In this document: piece after piece, positions 61,406 through 64,000 of the stretch
Position numbering within the stretch: position 1 is the first letter of the stretch
How the letters are laid out: each line of letters starts with the position of its first letter
Assembly (NCBI RefSeq): GCF_002286965.1
Contig: NZ_NSKD01000001.1
Span: 930,001-994,000 of the forward strand
Direction: 5' to 3'
DNA from: Halovibrio salipaludis
GTDB lineage: Bacteria > Pseudomonadota > Gammaproteobacteria > Pseudomonadales > Oleiphilaceae
Length of the DNA stretch: 64,000 nucleotides
The notes under the pieces: generated by a model
Seen by the model: the letters and a program-made list of their open reading frames with translations, nothing else
The model's database searches: none
Told to the model about the DNA's origin: nothing
Position numbers and translations under genes: made by a program

Positions 61406-62425
61406 TTAGGTATGCGCTTTCAGTTCAGCCTGTACTTCGGGCAGTTTGAGCAATAGGGCTTTCAGCTCAGACTTATTGAGTTGGTAGGTGTTGTGGGAAT
61501 GGTAATCCTCAGTACCCAACTCGTCAGGGTCGCCTTCCGTAAAGAACTTGCTGTAGTTGAGGTCCCGGTCGTCATAGCTGACACGGTAATAGCCGCCAAG
61601 GTCTTCGGAGCGCCTGAGTTCTTCGCCGCTGGCAAGAGTCTCATAGAGTTTTTCGCCGTGGCGCATGCCAATAACCTGGATTTCGTTATCAGCCTCGAAG
61701 ATTTCCAGCAGTGTCTCCGCCAGCAACTGGACTGTGCAGGCCGGCGCCTTTTTCACGAAGATGTCGCCCTGGCGGGCATTCTCGAGGGCGAAGCTGACCA
61801 ACTCAATGGCGTCCGGGAGCGAGAGCATGAAACGCGTCATGCTGGGTTCCGTCAACGTCAGGGGCTTGCCTTCCCTGATCTGCTTAATGAACAGGGGGAT
61901 GACGGAGCCACGGGAGTACATCACGTTGCCGTAGCGCACGCAGGAAATGGTTGTTTCATCCTCATCGATCTGCCGGCTGGCGGCCTGGGCGGTTTTCTCC
62001 ATCATGGCCTTGGACATGCCCATAGCGTTGACGGGCATAACCGCCTTATCCGTGCTCAGGCACACCACACTCTTTACGCCTGCTCCGAAGGCTGAATCGA
62101 TGACATTCTGACTGCCCACGATATTGGTTTTAACGGCTTCGAGCGGGAAGAACTCGCAGGAGGGTACCTGTTTAAGCGCTGCCGCATGGAACACGAGGTC
62201 CACGCCTCGCATTGCCTTGTCGACGGAGTGGCGGTCGCGAATGTCCCCAATGTAAAATTTCAGCTCCGGGCGATTGTAACTGACCCGCATTTCATCCTGC
62301 TTGGCCTCGTCGCGACTGAGTATGCGGATATGGTTGCAGCCCATAGATAGAAGGCGCTCTGCCATGTGGCGACCAAAAGATCCGGTTCCACCAGTAATAA
62401 GTACTTTTTTATCGGAAAAGCTCAC
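61406..62425 (-). CDS. capE: CapE/WbjB UDP-GlcNAc 4,6-dehydratase/5-epimerase
   Basis: A 339-residue soluble SDR with TGGTGSFGRHMA (nucleotide-binding glycine motif, about 11-22), HAAALKQVPSCE, and STDKAVMPVNAMGMSK in which Met135 and Lys139 are the catalytic pair as in inverting dehydratases. It starts the UDP-L-FucNAc pathway. The start overlaps the stop of the glycosyltransferase upstream by one base, so it is translation-coupled. Confidence 0.93.
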   Translation of the reverse strand: MSFSDKKVLITGGTGSFGRHMAERLLSMGCNHIRILSRDEAKQDEMRVSYNRPELKFYIGDIRDRHSVDKAMRGVDLVFHAAALKQVPSCEFFPLEAVKTNIVGSQNVIDSAFGAGVKSVVCLSTDKAVMPVNAMGMSKAMMEKTAQAASRQIDEDETTISCVRYGNVMYSRGSVIPLFIKQIREGKPLTLTEPSMTRFMLSLPDAIELVSFALENARQGDIFVKKAPACTVQLLAETLLEIFEADNEIQVIGMRHGEKLYETLASGEELRRSEDLGGYYRVSYDDRDLNYSKFFTEGDPDELGTEDYHSHNTYQLNKSELKALLLKLPEVQAELKAHT

Positions 62426-63651
62426 TAGGATCCCCCACGGAAATGCTTTGCGTTGTAACCTGCTTGCTCCTGCGGCCCACCTTCAATTATGGGGAGGATG
62501 CGTTCCAGGTGTGCATCCAAGGTAAAATTGTTTCTGTAATGCTCTACGGCATTGTGACTCATGGTCTCATAAAGTGAGACGTCTTCCGTTAATTCCTGAA
62601 GTCGGTCGGCGATAGCATCTGCATCATTGTATTCGACGAAAAAACCGCTCTCTCCGTCTGCTACAAGGTCCGGGATAGCGCGATATTTCGTTGTGATGAC
62701 CGGACATCCGTAAGCCATAGCTTCAATGATTGATACAGGCTGCCCCTCGTTCACATATCGTGTTGGCAGAGTGAACACGTGACAGTCACTTAATAGCTTC
62801 CATTTTTTATTGCCCGATACAGAACCGAGGTATTTGATGTTGTTTTCTAGGCCATACCTCTCAACCCTATTCATGAATTCCGCTTTTGCGCCCTGGGCAG
62901 TTATGATCGTTTCGTCGTCAACGCTCTTAACGAACTCCCCCGCAAAAAAGGCATGGAACTTGACGCCCCTCTCCTTAAGAATTCGGAAGGCCTCCAGAAG
63001 ACAAAAATACCCTTTGGATTCAATTAGGTTGGATAGGAAAAGGATCCGAAGTGCATCTCCAGGATGCTTTTTCCTGGTGCCCTCGAACCTCTCAGGAAGG
63101 CCATTGGCAACCACGGTGATACGTTCACTTAGTTGGGGTTCAAAAGAATACATATCGACCAAGCCATGGCCAAGCACAATAATTTGGTGTGTGCGGAGCA
63201 AAGTAGCGCGAATTAGGCCCTTCACCCAGCTTGGTTGAGCTCTATAAAATCCATCGTAGTTGCCACCCTTCAGATGAACCACTAGGCGAGCGCGGAAAGT
63301 GGCAGCAAACCAGATCATCAACGCGTCACGAATAAAACCGGAGCGTGACTGGGCAATTGTCAGATAAACAGAACGGTAGCCTTTAAGAATGTTTAAACAG
63401 AAAGAGGCCACTAATCCGCTCATTTTCAGCGCTCGTGCCACGGAGGGCACTGGTGAGGCTGACCATGCCCCCCTTGTAAGGTTGATCACTCTACATTCCC
63501 AGCCGCGATTGCTAAGTTCGCGCTGTAGTCTATCGAAGGAAACAGATTGACCTGTAGCGGGTGGAGGTAGCGGGCCAATTAAAAGGTGCCGACGAAAACC
63601 TCTATCAATTTTGCCTGATTTTGAGCTAGTATCCACTTTTGTATTGCTCAT
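62425..63651 (-). CDS. GT4-family glycosyltransferase
   Basis: A 408-residue glycosyltransferase. LLIGPLPPPATGQSVSFDRL is the N-terminal donor-nucleotide/acceptor region of this group, and FLSNLIESKGYFCLLEAFRI, with NEGQPVSIIEAMAYGCPVIT, is the GT4 donor site. The gene is more AT-rich than its neighbours downstream. It is first of the visible operon and transfers an unknown sugar. Confidence 0.85.
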   Translation of the reverse strand: MSNTKVDTSSKSGKIDRGFRRHLLIGPLPPPATGQSVSFDRLQRELSNRGWECRVINLTRGAWSASPVPSVARALKMSGLVASFCLNILKGYRSVYLTIAQSRSGFIRDALMIWFAATFRARLVVHLKGGNYDGFYRAQPSWVKGLIRATLLRTHQIIVLGHGLVDMYSFEPQLSERITVVANGLPERFEGTRKKHPGDALRILFLSNLIESKGYFCLLEAFRILKERGVKFHAFFAGEFVKSVDDETIITAQGAKAEFMNRVERYGLENNIKYLGSVSGNKKWKLLSDCHVFTLPTRYVNEGQPVSIIEAMAYGCPVITTKYRAIPDLVADGESGFFVEYNDADAIADRLQELTEDVSLYETMSHNAVEHYRNNFTLDAHLERILPIIEGGPQEQAGYNAKHFRGGS

Positions 63652-63758
63652 ACTTGCTGTCCATCAGTTACCTGAGCGAATAAAATTAAGTCAATCAAAA
63701 TTATGAAAAACAATCCTGTTTTTTTGAAAAAGCGTGGGGTGCGGTGTCTTTATCCTTC

Positions 63759-63947
63759 TCAGTAGTATTTTTCATCTGTTGCTGAAAAGATTTTTAAAAA
63801 TTTCAGAGGGACGAAAAGACACATAAGGAGAGCTACCTCCATAAGTATGCCTACTAACCCCATGCTTGATAAGCTCAGGGTGCCAAAAGCCCCGGTTGTT
63901 GCATAAAGGTAAAGCCATACTGAGGATTTTCCGGATAAAACCTGAAT
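63759..63947 (-). pseudogene. Possible C-terminal remnant of a membrane protein at the window edge
   Basis: A 62-codon stretch, open between stops, translates into hydrophobic segments (YATTGAFGTLSLSSMG, GILMEVALLMCLFVPLKFL) resembling the end of a flippase-like membrane protein. An in-frame stop lies just upstream (63948-63950) and no convincing start is found, so it may be a frameshifted or truncated gene continuing past 64000. The rest of 63652-64000 is AT-rich without recognisable features. Confidence 0.3.
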
Positions 63948-64000
63948 TCAGATAATAACTGCAGCACTTTGGCGTGAACCGGTAGAGGTAGGAGGGCCGC

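Overview
The window is GC-rich, tightly packed chromosomal DNA from a gammaproteobacterium. Supporting markers are the oxyR-recG order, a type IV minor-pilin operon ending in pilY1, a CrbS/CrbR-like pair, DUF2333, DUF2452 and DUF2489 proteins, and REP elements of the GTAGGAGC type known from Pseudomonas relatives. Many proteins are rich in Asp and Glu (PilY1 has a very acidic tail), which suggests a halophile; an Ectothiorhodospiraceae-like or related lineage is an inference. No rRNA, tRNA, CRISPR array, prophage or complete insertion sequence was seen.

Layout. 1-5.4 kb: a 5'-truncated CrbR-like response regulator, a PhaC-like hydrolase and a CrbS-like sodium-symporter hybrid histidine kinase. 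5.5-9.5 kb: an SDR protein, oxyR and recG. 9.5-18.3 kb: a signalling block (HDOD, GAF-GGDEF, a GGDEF/EAL response regulator and its likely hybrid kinase partner) enclosing a PCuAC copper chaperone and a DUF2489 protein. 18.4-25.1 kb: fimT-pilV-pilW-pilX-pilY1, then a degenerate HD-GYP protein.

26.3-35.8 kb is the most notable region, a selenium small-molecule island. A phosphonate-type ABC importer, of the kind predicted to carry selenium oxyanions, is divergent from a selenosugar synthase (SenB type), a SenA-type non-heme iron C-Se bond-forming enzyme, and a free-standing methyltransferase that looks like the C-terminal domain of ovothiol synthase OvoA. A flavoprotein-SelD fusion that would make selenophosphate follows. 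Together they predict uptake, then selenophosphate, selenosugar, selenohistidine and N-methylation, i.e. an ovoselenol-type rather than a selenoneine pathway.

36-50.8 kb is mixed housekeeping and accessory DNA: an outer-membrane barrel, patatin, enoyl-CoA hydratase, an orphan radical SAM enzyme, PfkB kinase, MFS transporter, Crp/Fnr regulator, rhodanese, a toxin-antitoxin pair, an MBL/beta-CASP protein, a BLUF photosensor and an Rpn-family protein. 50.9-52.3 kb is an AT-rich operon of three unrecognised genes. 52.5-63.7 kb is a surface-glycan locus making UDP-N-acetyl-L-fucosamine (CapE/CapF/CapG), with a WbpM/CapD-type dehydratase, aminotransferase, phosphoglycosyl transferase, two glycosyltransferases and a sulfotransferase.

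Two repeat families cut across the layout. Four intergenic cruciform-like elements of about 100 bp share an inner core but have locus-specific, perfectly complementary outer arms. About eighteen REP copies sit mostly at gene 3' ends, and at five genes the REP itself supplies the stop codon.
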